Source: G963662675 sp963676845
GTDB taxonomy: Bacteria; Bacteroidota; Bacteroidia; Bacteroidales; Prolixibacteraceae
Length of the DNA stretch: 64,000 nt
Reading direction: 5' to 3'
NCBI GenBank assembly: GCA_963676845.2
Contig: CAXXKK010000020.1
Coordinates: 1-64,000 of the forward strand
This document shows positions 8,735 to 18,389 of this stretch, in pieces. Below the pieces are notes generated by a model. It was not told the DNA's origin and did not search any database. It worked only from the letters and a program-made list of their open reading frames with translations. The translations under genes were made by a program, and so were the position numbers. Within the stretch, counting starts at the first letter, position 1, and every line of letters begins with the position of its first letter.

Positions 8735-9030
8735 TAGGATTATCGGATAAGCAGGTGTAAGTGTCTTATATTTTATTGGGATGTATTTGGGCTCTTATAA
8801 TCGATTTATAGAATTTCAAGCAAGTAGTCTATCTCATTTCTGTTATAGGTGCTTTTTATCAAAAAAGAATACACAATCATAAAGTCAGAATATTTTAACT
8901 CAATCAATTTGAAAAAGTACCGTGGAAATAATTGAGGTAATTTTATATCCATAGAAAAAGAGAATCATACGAGAGCTAATATTTGGAGGCTTTGTTAAGT
9001 TCGGATTTTGTATTTAACTTTTTTTATTAG

Positions 9031-10155
9031 TTACTGAGATTGATTGTTATTTGTTTTGTTGATTTCTTCTTTCAATTCTTTTAATTCTTTTAATTGTTGT
9101 TGCATATCTAATAGATTCTTTTCTGCTTCTTCAAGTTTTTTTTGATTTACTTTATTATCGTATTTGAAGGTAATTATTTGTCCGGGTATTGAGACTATAG
9201 CTTTGGCAATGTTAATAGGTATAGAAATAAAACCATTTACAGAAGAAGGATTAGTAATTTCATTTGATTTAATTAATCCATCTTGAATTGTTATTTCATT
9301 TTCTCGTTTTACAAAGGCGGTTCTTTTTATGGGAATGTAAACTAGTTTTTCTGGGTCAATTACTCTCAGAACTGTTTCCTGTGTTTTTTCTTTTGCCGTA
9401 TTAACTATTAAAGTAACATTTGATATGGGTCTTGTAATTATACCATCAATATAGGTTGTATCGACAGAACTAATCTCTTTAATTGTACTATCCGTTTGAA
9501 ATGTAGTGTCAAGTTTTAAACTAAATGATGCATCTACATCTTTATAGCCATTTCCCCCTTGTTCATTTAAAACGATAATATTCCATTCAAAATCCTTTTG
9601 GGCATTTGATATTTCGGATATTTTAACATGAAAATCTCTGGTGTATTCATTAACTATTAAAGTATAGTTATTGTCTTCTTCTTCTTCTTCTATGCCACCT
9701 CTTCCAATAATTTGTTCCGGGGCATTAGTTATTGTTTCTATTATTGCCGCTGTTTCATCTTTTGTTGTAACTTTTATGGATTCTAATAGTCCTTTCTCAT
9801 TTACTTGATACTTAAGTTCATCAGACATAAAAATATTTGGTTTATAATTCAATGTTAATAACTCTTTGGTATCTGCAATATTTTCAGTCGTTATTGCAAA
9901 ATTTTGTTCCACTATACTGCTTGAAAGAATTTCAGATTTAGAATTGTAATAAGTTGCAACTTTACTAGTTACGTTAATTTTTACGAGAGTTTGCGGTAAA
10001 TAATAATAAACCATTCCTTTTTTATATCCCGTAGTAGAAATATCAGTTCTGACAACTGAACAACCTGAAACAAAAAAAATAACAGTTAAGAGTATTATAA
10101 GAACACCCCCAAAACCATAAGCTGCTGTAAGTAGTGCGTCCATTTTTATTTTCAT
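9031..10155 (-). CDS. lipoprotein with C-terminal coiled coil, unknown function
   Basis: A 374-residue protein. A long N-terminus leads to a hydrophobic segment and a lipobox (VSGC, Cys32). The start of the mature part (KGMVYYYLPQTLVKINVT) resembles the opening strand of DUF4831-type Bacteroidota proteins, but the match is weak. The middle is beta-rich. The last 45 residues (KVNQKKLEEAEKNLLDMQ and the following LKELKEL heptads) form a coiled coil. The run of Glu at about 148-155 (GGIEEEEED) is encoded by a GAA-type microsatellite. Monocistronic. Confidence 0.65.
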   Translation of the reverse strand: MKIKMDALLTAAYGFGGVLIILLTVIFFVSGCSVVRTDISTTGYKKGMVYYYLPQTLVKINVTSKVATYYNSKSEILSSSIVEQNFAITTENIADTKELLTLNYKPNIFMSDELKYQVNEKGLLESIKVTTKDETAAIIETITNAPEQIIGRGGIEEEEEDNNYTLIVNEYTRDFHVKISEISNAQKDFEWNIIVLNEQGGNGYKDVDASFSLKLDTTFQTDSTIKEISSVDTTYIDGIITRPISNVTLIVNTAKEKTQETVLRVIDPEKLVYIPIKRTAFVKRENEITIQDGLIKSNEITNPSSVNGFISIPINIAKAIVSIPGQIITFKYDNKVNQKKLEEAEKNLLDMQQQLKELKELKEEINKTNNNQSQ

Positions 10156-10625
10156 TTTTTTAGGTTTATTAAATACATATGTACTTTATTATATTTTATG
10201 TGTTTGGACATTGAATAGTTTATTTATTTAAACTATTGTGTTTTTATTGATCTGATATTTAACAAATTAGTAAAAATTATCATAATTTCATATATTTTGT
10301 TGTGAATAAAATATTAATTTATCGGAAATGATGAATTATAAGCTTATGGGAATTTAGTATTAGGACAAATGACTTTTTTGAAGTTACGTTTGAGACTAAT
10401 ATTATTTTAGATGCTTTTAAGTGCGGGGTTGTATTTGGAGAGAATAAAAGTTTCGATTTTTTTTATATGAATAATATCACGGTGTTTTTGTTGTAGAGTA
10501 GGAGATCTTCCAAATAAAAAAGGATAAAGCTAAAATCCGAATCGTCTATGATACATTGTAGGATAACGTTTTAATTCGCCACCAATCCGTGTAGGCGTTT
10601 ATTGGCTTAGCTGATCCAGGATGGA
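10156..10625. other. non-coding stretch, nothing recognised
   Basis: A 470-base AT-rich stretch between two minus-strand genes. I see no open frame with gene-like features, no tRNA and no clear terminator. Confidence 0.4.
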
Positions 10626-11027
10626 TTATGCTGGCTTAATCGTTAATCCATAAAAGATACCGATAACCAGAACTTCAATAAGTCCTGTAATTGAGATATA
10701 AAGCAATGTTTTAACTGGTATTTTTTGAGTCATGTATGAGGATATAACAGTCATGAAGACACGAAAGAACCAAACGATTATTCCATATACTAATCCTTTA
10801 ACTACCGGGTTTTCGGAAGGAAGGCTGTTGTATGTGAGCAGAAAAATAGCGCACATGATGAACCCGTAGAAGATGTCGGCAAATATTCCTGAGAAAATGT
10901 TTACAGATGTCTTTGCAATTGGTTTATAACACTCCATTAATTTTCTTGCCAGAGGATTTGCATTAAATAGTCCATCTAATAATGCAAACAGCATTCCGCT
11001 AATAACACTGATTGTAATGTAATGCAT
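10626..11027 (-). CDS. small membrane protein with four transmembrane segments
   Basis: A 133-residue protein with four hydrophobic segments (about 3-20, 40-65, 72-95 and 105-128) and short loops, ending GIFYGLTIKPA. The NANPLARKLMECYKP loop after the first segment is amphipathic. Not assigned to a family. Monocistronic; the next gene downstream is the lipoprotein at 9031-10155, 470 nt away. Confidence 0.65.
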   Translation of the reverse strand: MHYITISVISGMLFALLDGLFNANPLARKLMECYKPIAKTSVNIFSGIFADIFYGFIMCAIFLLTYNSLPSENPVVKGLVYGIIVWFFRVFMTVISSYMTQKIPVKTLLYISITGLIEVLVIGIFYGLTIKPA

Positions 11028-11262
11028 AATTTTCTACCGTCTTTTTCTATTTAGTAAGTATATAACCTGTTATATGATTTTTGCATTGAAATGTTTTAAG
11101 ATGCTACGGTAATCTGCAAATCTGGGTTTAATGATGGGAAGCATGTGCAAATGTTCGCGATTGCTGGCTTCAAACTTATTAGACAGGATCAATTTGAAGC
11201 GGGCTACATCCTTTAAATTTTACTACAATCATACCCATTTGTATGTACAGTGTAGCTAGTGT

Positions 11263-12129
11263 TTATTTCTTTTTCATTCTTTCTACCTCCAATCTAAAAA
11301 AATCTTCAAGTCGATTCGTACCATATTGATTTGCAATATTGTTAAAAGCCATAGCTGTCAGGAAAAACTCAATCGGACCATAAGTTTTTGACGATGTGAA
11401 GGTTCTTAGCAACCAAATCGTAAATCGTCTTGTCCAATCAGGGAGGTGACTAATTTTTATAGGTTTTTGCCATGCCTTCAACGCGAGTTCGGCTAACTCA
11501 TTCTGTGATAAGATATCCATTCCTCCCACAGTTTCTTCTTCTATGCCAGAAATCATTTTATCAACACAAACTTTTGCCAAATCTTCACCATGAATAGGAT
11601 TTAATTTCAGTTTCCCGTCACCGAACAAATATACCCTCCCGGCTTTTGCCATATTAAGAAAATCTCTCATGTCTGAGAAAAATCCATTTGGGCGCAAAAT
11701 GCAATAATGTATTCCTGAATTTTTCAGTTCATCTACAAATTTCTCTTTAGCTTCAAATATTTTGAGGTGTTTCAGTTTGTCTCCATTTATCGCTGAAATA
11801 TATTGGAATGCTTCAACCTTACTTTTCAAGGCTTCTTTCAATAAATTTGAATTTCCCTGATAATCAACATCCATATAAGTCATTCCATCCTTTTGTCGGG
11901 TGATGCCAATGGTGGAAAAACCCCAATCAATATTATTTGTTATACCTTTTATTGAATTTGGTTCTGTTATTTGACCGATAAAGAAATCATCAACATTTTC
12001 AAATTTACTTTTTTGAGCTTCTTTTCTAATTAAAACTCTCACCCAAAAACCTCTACGTTTAAGTTCTTTTACCAAATATTGTCCTAAATATCCAGTTGCT
12101 CCTGCTACTAAAACTTTCTTTGCATTCAT
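11263..12129 (-). CDS. NAD(P)-binding SDR/NmrA-type epimerase-like protein
   Basis: A 288-residue protein with a Rossmann fold at the very N-terminus (GATGYLGQYLVKEL, residues 10-23), which binds NAD(P) in atypical short-chain dehydrogenases. FQYISAINGDKLKHLKIFEAKEKFVDEL shows the usual strand followed by a K-containing helix, with ILRPNGFFSD downstream, as in NmrA/TMR-like and complex-I NDUFA9-like proteins. The classical YxxxK catalytic pair is not present, suggesting a sensor or reductase of unknown substrate. It lies 51 nt downstream of the Crp/Fnr-type gene on the same strand, probably cotranscribed. Confidence 0.8.
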   Translation of the reverse strand: MNAKKVLVAGATGYLGQYLVKELKRRGFWVRVLIRKEAQKSKFENVDDFFIGQITEPNSIKGITNNIDWGFSTIGITRQKDGMTYMDVDYQGNSNLLKEALKSKVEAFQYISAINGDKLKHLKIFEAKEKFVDELKNSGIHYCILRPNGFFSDMRDFLNMAKAGRVYLFGDGKLKLNPIHGEDLAKVCVDKMISGIEEETVGGMDILSQNELAELALKAWQKPIKISHLPDWTRRFTIWLLRTFTSSKTYGPIEFFLTAMAFNNIANQYGTNRLEDFFRLEVERMKKK

Positions 12130-12180
12130 CTTTTTTATTACAAAGTTAGAGGTTCTGTTTCCACATTCTCTTGACTATCG

Positions 12181-12762
12181 TCAAGAACCTTTTTTGTTGA
12201 ATATCCGATTTTTTATTCTACTCAAAGTTTCTGGAGACACACCTAAAAAAGATGCTATATATTGCTGTGGAACACGCTGAAATAGTTCTCCCTGAGTATT
12301 TAATAAATCGATATAACGTTCTTCTGCAGATTTAGTCACAAATGAAGCAATTACCTTTTGGCAAGTTATTAATTCATTTTCTGTTGCAATTCTGGCAATT
12401 ACTTCAAACTTGGGAACCTCCTTTAATAAAGTGTCGATTTTTGATTTCCTAAAAACAAATATTTCTGTGTTCTCAATAGCTTGATAATTTTCAATTGCCG
12501 GAATGTTAAAAGTATAGCTCTCTCCGGCACATATGAATTGTCCTTCAGTATAAAAGAAGGCTGTTTTATCGTTGCCATCCACATTATAAAAAAGTCTTAC
12601 ACACCCATTCGTAACAAAATAAATTTCGTCCGATATTTTTCCTTCGGTGAAGATTAGCTCATTCTTTTGATAAAATCTTTTTTCTACAGCGTTTTTAAGT
12701 AGATTAATTTCATGTTCATTAAGGGGTGTATATACTTTTATATTTTCTATTAATCTTTCCAT
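12181..12762 (-). CDS. Crp/Fnr-family transcriptional regulator
   Basis: A 193-residue protein. Residues about 25-115 are a cyclic-nucleotide-binding-type beta roll (KNELIFTEGKISDEIYFVTNGCVRLFY). The C-terminus has a short helix-turn-helix (QQYIASFLGVSPETLSRIKN) that would contact DNA. The pattern is that of the Bacteroidota Crp group whose ligand is mostly unknown; the residues that hold cAMP in E. coli Crp are not apparent. It precedes the SDR gene, so it may control that gene and itself. Confidence 0.85.
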   Translation of the reverse strand: MERLIENIKVYTPLNEHEINLLKNAVEKRFYQKNELIFTEGKISDEIYFVTNGCVRLFYNVDGNDKTAFFYTEGQFICAGESYTFNIPAIENYQAIENTEIFVFRKSKIDTLLKEVPKFEVIARIATENELITCQKVIASFVTKSAEERYIDLLNTQGELFQRVPQQYIASFLGVSPETLSRIKNRIFNKKGS

Positions 12763-12793
12763 ACTTTCTATTTTGCTCTTAGCTTACTTTGCA

Positions 12794-13134
12794 TTAGCTA
12801 TAGCGACTAATATCTCCTAGTTTTTCTTCTGTTTCTTGTTGCAAACGCTTTAATTCCCTTTGATAATTTATAGGTCTATCATTATCTTGCTTAAGCTCAG
12901 ACAAAATTTCAAAAGCAAAGTTTTCTTCTCTCCATATTCATTCCAGTCTTTTTGCAATGTTGTATTTCTGTGGCTCCCAAATTTTAACTCCATTTTATGT
13001 CGGCCCCATTTTGAATCCATGTCGGTGCTGTTGTCAATAAAAACCTTGTTTGTTTGAAGGTTTCGGATTTGAAAAACACCCATTGGGAATTTCATTTGCT
13101 TATACTCTTCTTTGATTTCTTTTTTAGTTTTCAT
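12794..13134 (-). pseudogene. GIY-YIG nuclease-family protein with a GA-dinucleotide frameshift
   Basis: The frame from 13134 reads MKTKKEIKEEYKQMKFPMGV, then FQIRNLQTNKVFIDNSTDMD and KWGRHKMELKFGSHRN, as in Bacteroidota GIY-YIG family proteins. After DWNEYGE the frame goes wrong and stops at 12868. Shifting frame after GGAGAG restores ENFAFEILSELKQDNDRPIN and LKRLQQETEEKLGD to a stop at 12794. The text GGAGAGAAG in place of GGAGAAG points to a two-base GA duplication. Intact length would be about 112 residues. Confidence 0.8.
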
Positions 13135-13176
13135 ATTCTGCTTAATTCGTTTCTCCTAAATTATAAAATGTATTGA

Positions 13177-14101
13177 CTATTCAAGTTGTGCTTTTACAAA
13201 CTCAACAATTTCATTCATATCATCAGTAGCTTCCTTAAATAGTGGAGCCATTAGAGGATAACAATGAACCATGTCTTTTCCTTCCCTGAAAGTCACATCA
13301 ACACCAGCCTGCTTTGCTTTGTCATAAAAATGAAGGGAGTCGTCAAAAAGTTCGTCGTTGTTTCCTGCATTTATGTACAGGGGCGGAAGTCCTTTCAAAT
13401 CTCCAAACAATGGAGAAATATAGGGGTTACGAACGTCTTCTTTGCCCACGTAATAATGACTGAAAATATTCCAGCTGTCAATAGGTGCCAGCGATACTTT
13501 ATTTTTTGTGCTGTACGATTCACCCGAGCAGCTTAAATCAGTCCATGGAGAAATAGCCACCGCTGCTTTAGGAAGAGAGAAATTCTTGTCTTTGAGAGCC
13601 AAAAGAATAGCCAGGCAAAGTCCGCCTCCAGCTGATTCTCCTGCTATGATAATGTTTTCAGCTTTATAGCCTTTTTGCCAGTACTTCACAGTAAACAGCA
13701 AGGGAATCTTTCAACGCAGCCGGAAAAGGTTTTTCGGGAGCCAGTCCGTATTCATACAAAAGGGTAGTAACTCCTGTTTGTAAAGTGATTTTGGAAACAA
13801 TATTGCGATGGTCGTTGCATGATCCGGAAACATATCCACCTCCATGTACATAGAAAATCAGTTTGTCATCGGCTGCATTCTCAGGGATAAGCCATTCCGA
13901 AGAGATGTTTGCAATGGTTTCTGGTTGAACAGTAATTCCTTCAGGCAGTTTGCCAAATCGTTCTGCTCCACGTTCACAATTGTCACGGAATTTCAATATA
14001 GATTCTTCATTCCATTCGAGGGTTTCTTTTCTTAGCTTCCCCTTGAAAAGATGGCGTTTTCGCATAATGCCGATTAGAATCTTAGCTTTTAGACTGGTCA
14101 T
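13177..14101 (-). pseudogene. alpha/beta hydrolase of the hormone-sensitive-lipase type, frameshifted
   Basis: Two overlapping frames form one hydrolase of about 305 residues. The upstream frame (to 13664) has the oxyanion-hole motif HGGGYVSG. The downstream frame has the nucleophile elbow GESAGGGL, an Asp in NAGNNDELFDDS and the catalytic His in DMVHCYPL. The reading frame changes near 13695, between KDSLAVY and KYWQKGYKAENI. All catalytic parts survive, so it is a recent break or a sequencing error. It would hydrolyse a small ester; substrate unknown. Confidence 0.85.
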
Positions 14102-14351
14102 GGATTTTGTTTAAAGACGGATCAATCCGTTAAAATTAATTTTCTTTTCAGTGGATGCAAAAAAGGAGCAAAGGGTTGCCCCGGAGGGTGGCGATTTTCA
14201 GTCGCCATTAATATTGTGTTGTTAAAAACCAACACACTTTAGTCTCAACCTTTTAATAATTCAATGTAAATAAATATATGAATCTTATTGTTAATGAATG
14301 TTGAGTTTGTATATTGGATGATCATAATTCTTCAATAATTATATCCTAAAA

Positions 14352-15131
14352 ATGAACAATAAAACTGTAATTGAAATTAAGCAGCTCCAAAAAAGTTATG
14401 GAGAAAATAAAGTGCTTCAGGGAATAGATTTGAATATTCAATCGGGGCAGATAATTGGATATATAGGTCCAAATGGGGCAGGGAAATCTACTACCGTGAA
14501 AATATTGTGCGGACTAATTACCGACTTTACCGGCCAGATAAACGTTTTTGGAAAAGATTTGCGTGAAGAATGTATTGAGATTAAAAGACGGATTGGTTAT
14601 ATACCTGAGAATGCATCTCTGTATGAAACTTTAACTCCCATGGAGTTTTTGCAATTTATTGGTGATATGAGGGGCATTTCATCCGAAAGAACCCGGGAGA
14701 AGGCAGAGGCTTTGCTCAATGTATTTGAGATGAAGAAGAATATGGATCAGCGTATGGCTACTTTTTCAAAAGGGATGAAACAAAAAATACTGATTTGCTC
14801 TGGTTTAATGCACAATCCGGAAATCATTTTTATGGATGAACCGCTTTCCGGACTGGATGCCAATTCCGTGATTATGGTGAAAGAAATGCTTACCCAGCTT
14901 ACCCGTGAAGGAAAAACCATTTTTTACAGTTCTCATCTGATGGATGTAGTGGAGAAAATCTCACAACGAATTATTCTGATTGATAAAGGACAGGTAATTG
15001 CTGATGGTTCGTTTGATGAATTGAAACAGGTAGCAATGGACGAAAATCTGGAGAAAATGTTTACCCGATTGACCGGTAATACAACATACAACGAAAAGGC
15101 AGAAGCATTAATTAACGCATTTGAGGATTAG
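14352..15131 (+). CDS. ABC transporter ATP-binding protein
   Basis: A 259-residue ATPase. Walker A is GPNGAGKST at residues 39-47, the ABC signature is FSKGMKQK near residue 142, Walker B is IIFMDEP and the H-loop follows in YSSHLMD. It powers an exporter-type ABC system together with the permease 3 nt downstream (15135). The substrate cannot be inferred. Just upstream, TGGCGA (14189) and TCGCCA (14202) make a small stem; the 250-base gap otherwise holds nothing I recognise. Confidence 0.9.
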   Translation: MNNKTVIEIKQLQKSYGENKVLQGIDLNIQSGQIIGYIGPNGAGKSTTVKILCGLITDFTGQINVFGKDLREECIEIKRRIGYIPENASLYETLTPMEFLQFIGDMRGISSERTREKAEALLNVFEMKKNMDQRMATFSKGMKQKILICSGLMHNPEIIFMDEPLSGLDANSVIMVKEMLTQLTREGKTIFYSSHLMDVVEKISQRIILIDKGQVIADGSFDELKQVAMDENLEKMFTRLTGNTTYNEKAEALINAFED

Positions 15132-15134
15132 GGC

Positions 15135-16808
15135 ATGATTAAAATTATTCTTTCACTGTTTATTCCTTTTCGTCATCTTATTGAGAAAATGGATGTTGAT
15201 TTTAATCAGTTTATTTCTATTTTGAGATTGAGATTAATTCTGGATGACAGGCGGATACAAAGTTTTTCTCGGAATAAGAGTACTACTCCTAAAAACATGA
15301 TCTTTAAACAAATGATTGGCTATGTGTTTATGGGGCTTATCATCTCCATGTTTATTTCCGTTATGCCTGATGTGTATACGTACTTTTATTTATTGCATAT
15401 TTTGATCATGGTATTAGTTGCAATGATGATCGTTTCCGAGTTCTCTTCGATTATTTTTGACACCAGTGAAAATGCTATTATTCAACCTTTGCCGGTAACT
15501 GGGAATACAATCGGATTTGCGCGGAATACACATGTGTTCCTCCACCTTTTCCTTTTGTTTTTTAGTTTCTCGTTGGTTCCGATTATTGTTACAATTATTA
15601 AGTTTGGGCTGGTGAGTGCAGTGCTTTTTTTACTGACATTGTTTCCCAATCTGTTATTTACCTTGTTCCTTTCAAATTTATTATACTTGGGGATTATGCG
15701 TATTGCTACAGGTGAACGGCTGAAAAATCTGGTGATGTATTTTCAGGTTTTCATTGCTATTTTATTTATGGGAGGTTATCAATTGGGAATAAGTTCTGCT
15801 GGTGAATCACTTATTGAAAACCTTCAGATTCAGACCAACGTTTGGTCTTTTTTGATTCCACCTGCTTTTTATGCCGGATTTATTGATGCGTTTATCAATC
15901 TGAATTTCGACCTTCAACATGTACTTTTTATTGTGGAGTCTGTTGTCATTCCTTTGGCGGCCATGTATTATACCGTAAAATACATTACTCTTATTTTTAG
16001 TCAGAAATTACAGGAGCTGGAGCAGGGAGACCGTGCGGATAAAAAGAAATCGGAAAAGAATAAACAAAGTTTGTGGTACCGTTTCATGGAAACGCTTTGG
16101 TGTTATAACCGAACAGAAAAAGCAACCTTTCGGATGATGTGGAAAATGGTTGGAAGGGAACGGGCTTTCAAGCAAACACTTCTTCCCACTATCGGATATT
16201 TGTTTATCATCATTTTATTGCCTCTTTTTCGGAGTGAAAATGGACTTCCCGGTATAACTGAGTCCGGAAATTACTCAATGGGTTTATACTTTGTGGCAAT
16301 GATCGCTGTAACTATTCCTTCTGCTTTAATGATTGGGGAATATAAATCGCAAGTGTGGATTTATAAGTCGATGCCGGTAGTATCTCCGGCCGATTTCTTT
16401 AAAGGATTTATTAAAGCTGCTTTTGTTCGCTTTTTCTTGCCCATATACCTTGTTTTGGGAATCGCTGTTTGCGCTGTTTGGGGACTGGATGTTCTACCCG
16501 AGGTAATTGTGATTTTTCCATTTCATTATTTGGTAGCAGTAGCTGTATCGTATATTCAACCTCTGAATTTTCCTTTTTCTTTGGATAAGTCGATGTTGCA
16601 GGCCGGGAATAATTTTGTTCGTGTTCTGTCAACTATGATTGTTGTGGCGATATTGGGTGCTATGCACTATTTCTTGCATCGGTATTTTCATCTGTATGGC
16701 AGCCTTTTTGTTTTTCTGGTTTATGCCGGATTGATTTTTTATTCAAACCGTATCCTTGCTTACCACATGATTAGCTGGGAAAAAGTTGATTTGCAGAATG
16801 ATTATTAA
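15135..16808 (+). CDS. ABC transporter permease, large integral membrane protein
   Basis: A 557-residue membrane protein with about 10-12 hydrophobic segments in two blocks (residues 58-290 and 345-545), separated by a charged cytoplasmic stretch (QKLQELEQGDRADKKKSEKN). It starts 3 nt after the ATPase stop, so the two are one operon and one complex. The layout resembles ABC-2-type exporter subunits in which one large permease pairs with one ATPase. Substrate unknown. Confidence 0.85.
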   Translation: MIKIILSLFIPFRHLIEKMDVDFNQFISILRLRLILDDRRIQSFSRNKSTTPKNMIFKQMIGYVFMGLIISMFISVMPDVYTYFYLLHILIMVLVAMMIVSEFSSIIFDTSENAIIQPLPVTGNTIGFARNTHVFLHLFLLFFSFSLVPIIVTIIKFGLVSAVLFLLTLFPNLLFTLFLSNLLYLGIMRIATGERLKNLVMYFQVFIAILFMGGYQLGISSAGESLIENLQIQTNVWSFLIPPAFYAGFIDAFINLNFDLQHVLFIVESVVIPLAAMYYTVKYITLIFSQKLQELEQGDRADKKKSEKNKQSLWYRFMETLWCYNRTEKATFRMMWKMVGRERAFKQTLLPTIGYLFIIILLPLFRSENGLPGITESGNYSMGLYFVAMIAVTIPSALMIGEYKSQVWIYKSMPVVSPADFFKGFIKAAFVRFFLPIYLVLGIAVCAVWGLDVLPEVIVIFPFHYLVAVAVSYIQPLNFPFSLDKSMLQAGNNFVRVLSTMIVVAILGAMHYFLHRYFHLYGSLFVFLVYAGLIFYSNRILAYHMISWEKVDLQNDY

Positions 16809-16837
16809 TGAGGTTTGAGGGGGCCTCTTCTCATAGC

Positions 16838-16918
16838 GTCATCCCGAACTTGTTTCAGGGGCTGTTGGTAATTTTATTGCACAGTTTAACAGAGGTTCTG
16901 AAACAAGTTCAGGATGAC
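16838..16918. repeat. dispersed GTCATCC/GGATGAC inverted repeat
   Basis: An 81-base element lying between convergent genes. Its left arm (GTCATCCCGAACTTGTTTCA) and right arm (TGAAACAAGTTCAGGATGAC) pair along 20 bases with two differences. Arms this long would fold as RNA from either side and could serve as a bidirectional terminator for the permease gene and the lipocalin gene. Confidence 0.8.
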
Positions 16919-16945
16919 CTAAAAATATTAAATCCAAACTGATCA

Positions 16946-17479
16946 CTAATCACTCTTCTGCGGAACTTTATACAATTTGCTGATATCATACCCCCTTTGT
17001 TGTGCTTCAGCAACGAGCATGTTATAGGTTTCGTCGTCCATTTGTGGAGTTCTGCTTAATATCCATAAGTATTTTGGTGTGGAACTTCCAATTAAGGCAT
17101 ATTGATAATTTTCATCTAGCTTTAAAACATAGTAATCGCCGTAAAAGAAAAGGAAAAATGATACTTTGAGTTTCCCGGGATCATTTATGGGATCAGGAAT
17201 TTTGGCTTTTCCAATCGCTTCATCGTATTCTCCATCTAAGGTATTTTTATATCCGGAATTGGTCACTTTTATCTTTCCATCTTCACGCAATTGGTAGTTT
17301 GCAGTTACTCCTACCAAATCTTTTTCGAAAGAATGAGGAAAGCGAGCAATTTCATACCAGGTTCCAAGGTATTTGTCCAGGTTCAGCTCAGAAACAGTTG
17401 TTGTATTAATTAGTTCCTGGTTTGACTTACAGGAGAAAAGTGTGATAAGGCTCATTATGGCGAATAGTTTTATTTTCAT
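16946..17479 (-). CDS. blc: bacterial lipocalin (outer-membrane lipoprotein Blc)
   Basis: A 177-residue lipoprotein: signal peptide with lipobox (LFSC, Cys17), then the lipocalin signature YLGTWYEIARFPHSFEKD at about residues 38-55 and the second structurally conserved region YALIGSSTPKYLWILSRTP near residue 128. Blc-type lipocalins form an eight-stranded barrel that binds fatty acids or lysophospholipids at the inner face of the outer membrane. Length and motif order match the family fully. Divergent from yjjP. Confidence 0.95.
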   Translation of the reverse strand: MKIKLFAIMSLITLFSCKSNQELINTTTVSELNLDKYLGTWYEIARFPHSFEKDLVGVTANYQLREDGKIKVTNSGYKNTLDGEYDEAIGKAKIPDPINDPGKLKVSFFLFFYGDYYVLKLDENYQYALIGSSTPKYLWILSRTPQMDDETYNMLVAEAQQRGYDISKLYKVPQKSD

Positions 17480-17560
17480 TTTGTTTTGATTTTTCTTTTA
17501 ATTTTTAAACAAAAAGAGGTGCTAAAAGTTGCTTTGAAAATAAAATCTATTCCTCTATTG

Positions 17561-17592
17561 TTGGTCAGTATATATTCTTTCATGTAATTTTG
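17561..17592 (+). promoter_or_regulatory. promoter of the yjjP-yjjB operon
   Basis: TTG at 17561-17563, a 21-base spacer, and TAATTTTG at 17585-17592 match the Bacteroidota -33/-7 consensus TTG - TAnnTTTG. The expected transcript start near 17598 is 17 nt before the ATG of yjjP. Confidence 0.6.
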
Positions 17593-17614
17593 CCTTAAAA
17601 TTTGGAAAAAGAGA

Positions 17615-18388
17615 ATGACGGAAAGGAAAGAAGAACATGAAGCTTCAGAGGTATGTAAAATGCTTCTGGAGGTTGGTGCATTACTAATGAGTTCGGGGGC
17701 GAACACGACTCGGATTCGCATAACAGTTTTGCGTATAGCTAACAGTTTTGGGTACAATGCAGAGCTATTGGTTACTCATCGTGCTTTAATGCTCACGCTT
17801 TATGATGATGAGAAGGACTATTTCTTCAGCAGTTTAAAGCGGACCTTGCCTCATGGTGCGAACTTTCGGGTTGTAAGTGGCATTAGCAAAATGAGCTGGA
17901 AGGTTAAAGATGAAAAATGGTCACTTTCTCAGGTGTGGAAAGAAATAAATCGGTTGAAGTCACTGCCTCACTATCCACGATTAATTATATTGACCACTGT
18001 TGCTTTTGCGGGAGCTTCTTTTTGTCGCTTGTTCGGGGGGGCATACATTGAAATGATAGTTGCTTTCATTGCCACATTTATAGGCTTGTTTGTCCGTCAG
18101 GAGGCAGTGAAAAAGTCATTCAATCCGTATTTGTGTATCTTTTTTGCGGCTTTTACTTCTTCAATGATTTCCGGTTTGGCTGTTAAGTTTCAGTTGGGGG
18201 AAAACCCGGATTATGCTTTTGCTACTTCGGTTTTGTATCTCATCCCGGGAATACCACTTATAAATTCTTTGTCTGATTTGCTGGATGGAAACATTATGAA
18301 TGGACTTGTTCGGGGAATGAATGGATTAATTATTGCCTTTAGCATTGCTTTGGGCTTGTTAGGTGCTATCATGATTTATAATATTTAG
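17615..18388 (+). CDS. yjjP: YjjP/ThrE-family exporter, large subunit
   Basis: A 257-residue protein. The N-terminal cytoplasmic domain (KMLLEVGALLMSSGANTTRI, then TVLRIANSFG) is the conserved DUF1212/ThrE start, and about five transmembrane segments fill residues 120-255 (including YLIPGIPLINSLSDLLDGN, a family hallmark). In E. coli, YjjP and YjjB act together as a dicarboxylate (succinate) exporter; homologous single-chain ThrE exports threonine and serine. Only 1 nt separates it from yjjB, so this is a split ThrE system. Confidence 0.85.
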   Translation: MTERKEEHEASEVCKMLLEVGALLMSSGANTTRIRITVLRIANSFGYNAELLVTHRALMLTLYDDEKDYFFSSLKRTLPHGANFRVVSGISKMSWKVKDEKWSLSQVWKEINRLKSLPHYPRLIILTTVAFAGASFCRLFGGAYIEMIVAFIATFIGLFVRQEAVKKSFNPYLCIFFAAFTSSMISGLAVKFQLGENPDYAFATSVLYLIPGIPLINSLSDLLDGNIMNGLVRGMNGLIIAFSIALGLLGAIMIYNI

Positions 18389-18389
18389 A

